From positions 868,001 through 932,000 of the forward strand of contig NZ_FQUQ01000001.1 of assembly GCF_900129215.1 (NCBI RefSeq): a DNA stretch of 64,000 bases, given 5' to 3'. Position 1 is the stretch's first letter, and the number at the start of each line of letters is the position of its first letter. Positions 62,348 through 64,000 of this stretch are shown piece by piece. The notes below the pieces were generated by a model that worked only from the letters and a program-made list of their open reading frames with translations, was not told the DNA's origin and searched no databases. The DNA is from Pedobacter caeni (GTDB taxonomy: Bacteria > Bacteroidota > Bacteroidia > Sphingobacteriales > Sphingobacteriaceae). A program made the position numbers and the translations under genes.

Positions 62348-64000
62348 TCCGGTGTATAAATTTTGATTTCTGTTTGCCAGCCATTTGTTAAACTCCGGGA
62401 ATCAAACTCCCAGCGCGTACCATAACTCTCCGTTAAACGTGCCTGAATGTACTGAAATCCCGTACCCGATGGGCTATCTTTTCTCATCGGTCTGTTTTTG
62501 GCGGTAGTGGTTAAAGTATATTTCTTATACCCTTTGCCCCGCTCAAAGCTTAAATTAAAACGGATGATGCCGTCTTCAGGCGGAGCACTATGGGTAATCC
62601 CATTTTCCAATGCGGTATGTATAATTGCCGGAGGGATCATATCGGATAGTTCAATGTTTGAACTGGTCCAATCGTAACGGATTTCTTTACGAAACTGCAT
62701 CACCTTAAGGTGGACCTCACACAGCTCAATCTCCTTACTTACAGCAACTAATGTAGCATCCGAAATCTGGTTAAGGATGTCAAATTCTGCCGCCAGCGCC
62801 TGAACAAAAAGTGCACCTTCCTTTGGCGATTCCTCCACCCAGTCTATCAGAGAGGTTAAGGTATTCTTGATAAAATGAGGCTGGATATGTTTCTTTAACA
62901 ATTCCAGTTTTAACCGGGCAGACACCAGCAATGATGTTTGATGCGCCATTTCTACTTCCCTGGTCCTGATGGCCTGCAGGTACAGCATGCAAAGCACAAT
63001 AATTGTAAAACTGATAAACAGCCCAAAATCATAATACAGGAAGAAATTCCCGATAGCACTAAGGAGCAGTCCGGCCAGAACAATTCCTGCTCCCTTCTCT
63101 TTCTGAACAAGCGCATTGATCACTACCGCAAAGGAGGCAAACCACATCGCATAACTGAAATATATGGCTGTTAAATCGTATTCTCTGAAATGAGAAACAT
63201 AGATACAGAGCAATACCAGAAGCAATATCCCCATCAGGAAGCCTCTTCTTTTGAATGAAAACTGAATTGTAAAATATAAAGGTACCAATAGTGAAATGGC
63301 AAAAGTAAGCCAGCCGATGGTCTCCAGTCTCAAATAAAAACGGGTATATGGAATCGCAATGTAGAATTTGATGTACTCGACAATCAATAAGGCAAAAAAC
63401 AGAAAGCAGGTTATACAACAGATCAGTATCGCATACTCCTTGCGGTTGCTGTTGATGAACAGGAAGAAATAATATACCGCAGCAATCAGAAATGCACCTG
63501 CCATCAGGTTCATAAAAGACATGATGATCAACGGCTCCTGCAAAATGCTGCTATAGCTTTGAATTCTTAGCCCCAAGCGGCGCTGCGTATGCTGTTCATA
63601 AGATTGTGAAGTCCTTAATGCCAGCAAATGACTCCCATTTGTGGCCAGGGAGTCCGGGATCAGAAAACAAGTGGTTACGATACCAGGCAACTCCGCGGTT
63701 GACCCGCTTACTTTTCCATTTTCTCCGATTTTATGGCCATCCCAGAACACCTCGAAAGCACCGAAATTATGAATCAGTATCCCTAAATGTTCTGTAGTCG
63801 CAGATCTGTTCAGGGATATATCTGTCCTCAGCCAAAAAACCTGTGTTCCCGTTTGTCCGCGTTCCTGGTTCCATCCCTTCAAGCTGAGCCCTTTTCCGGC
63901 CCAGGCCGGATCATCACCTTGCTTATAAGCCGGCTCAGAGAACTCATAAGTTACCTTGTTTTTACAAGAGCATAAGACCAGAAGAAGCGCTATCAATATC
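62344..64000 (-). CDS. LytS-type sensor histidine kinase with lipoprotein-like N-terminus (5' end outside window)
   Basis: At least 550 residues. The frame stays open to the window edge; the visible part starts with a lipobox-like LLLVLCSCKNKVTY, so the true start is probably a few codons beyond. A periplasmic jelly-roll-like region (about 20-150) precedes seven hydrophobic segments (about 155-335), a 7TMR-DISM-type plan. Then comes a coiled region and the His_kinase H-box (KHIQPHFIKNTL, His about 374 from the first visible codon) with N-box (HTALENGITHS). Partner of the LytTR regulator, 4-bp overlap. Confidence 0.9.
   Translation of the reverse strand, partial: ILIALLLVLCSCKNKVTYEFSEPAYKQGDDPAWAGKGLSLKGWNQERGQTGTQVFWLRTDISLNRSATTEHLGILIHNFGAFEVFWDGHKIGENGKVSGSTAELPGIVTTCFLIPDSLATNGSHLLALRTSQSYEQHTQRRLGLRIQSYSSILQEPLIIMSFMNLMAGAFLIAAVYYFFLFINSNRKEYAILICCITCFLFFALLIVEYIKFYIAIPYTRFYLRLETIGWLTFAISLLVPLYFTIQFSFKRRGFLMGILLLVLLCIYVSHFREYDLTAIYFSYAMWFASFAVVINALVQKEKGAGIVLAGLLLSAIGNFFLYYDFGLFISFTIIVLCMLYLQAIRTREVEMAHQTSLLVSARLKLELLKKHIQPHFIKNTLTSLIDWVEESPKEGALFVQALAAEFDILNQISDATLVAVSKEIELCEVHLKVMQFRKEIRYDWTSSNIELSDMIPPAIIHTALENGITHSAPPEDGIIRFNLSFERGKGYKKYTLTTTAKNRPMRKDSPSGTGFQYIQARLTESYGTRWEFDSRSLTNGWQTEIKIYTPE

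Noticed and set aside
1..64000. CRISPR arrays, insertion sequences, prophage, rRNA genes
   Set aside because: No regularly spaced repeats, transposase, phage structural gene or rRNA sequence was recognised on either strand.

Overview
The window reads as a chromosomal segment of a Bacteroidota bacterium of the family Sphingobacteriaceae, most likely Pedobacter or a close relative. This is inferred from two SusC/SusD outer-membrane pairs, a FecI/FecR-controlled polysaccharide utilisation locus (PUL), A-rich ribosome binding regions, TAnnTTTG-type -7 promoter elements (clearest before tRNA-Lys and the SRP RNA), LytS/LytTR signalling and several SRPBCC/DinB/VOC-type small proteins. No integrase, transposase, phage gene or CRISPR array was seen.

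Layout. 1-9 kb: end of a DUF4442 hotdog protein, an AlbA_2 protein, a MATE exporter, an exported chorismate-mutase-like protein with an exported partner, a TSUP permease, then three sensor kinases in a row, the last with a degenerate H-box. 9-13.4 kb: DsbA/FrnE oxidoreductase, galM and galK (divergent), a SpoU RNA methyltransferase and a YdeI-like protein. 13.5-18 kb: an orphan SusC/SusD pair. 18.5-24.6 kb: gltB-gltD glutamate synthase with an upstream region rich in repeats. 24.9-27.6 kb: SRP RNA (ffs), transaldolase-like fsa, gmhB, an alpha/beta hydrolase, tRNA-Lys(TTT). 27.9-35.3 kb: an accessory-looking stretch of small regulators and enzymes (AraC, DUF418, DinB, NmrA-like, SDR/HxlR pair, SUKH-like, class A beta-lactamase, RibD/DHFR-like). 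A 120-bp duplicated scar of an AraC gene 3' end plus promoter marks past recombination.

35.3-46.8 kb: a complete PUL on the minus strand: ECF sigma - FecR - STN/SusC - SusD - DUF1735 lipoprotein - GH20-like - GH89 alpha-N-acetylglucosaminidase. The enzymes point to a glycan carrying terminal alpha-GlcNAc and beta-HexNAc. Between fecR and susC there is a strong hairpin plus T-run oriented against the operon, with a TAnnTTTG element upstream on the same strand, suggesting a short antisense RNA to the susC leader. Hairpins also lie between susD, the lipoprotein gene and the glycosidase genes.

46.9-64 kb: AraC/VOC and AraC/FAD-monooxygenase modules, small hypothetical genes, two methyltransferases, a thioesterase, a gamma-glutamyltransferase, a FtsX-type ABC permease and a LytTR regulator with its LytS-type kinase, which runs off the window end. 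All assignments come from reading the sequence by eye; family names follow recognised motifs and no database search was run.
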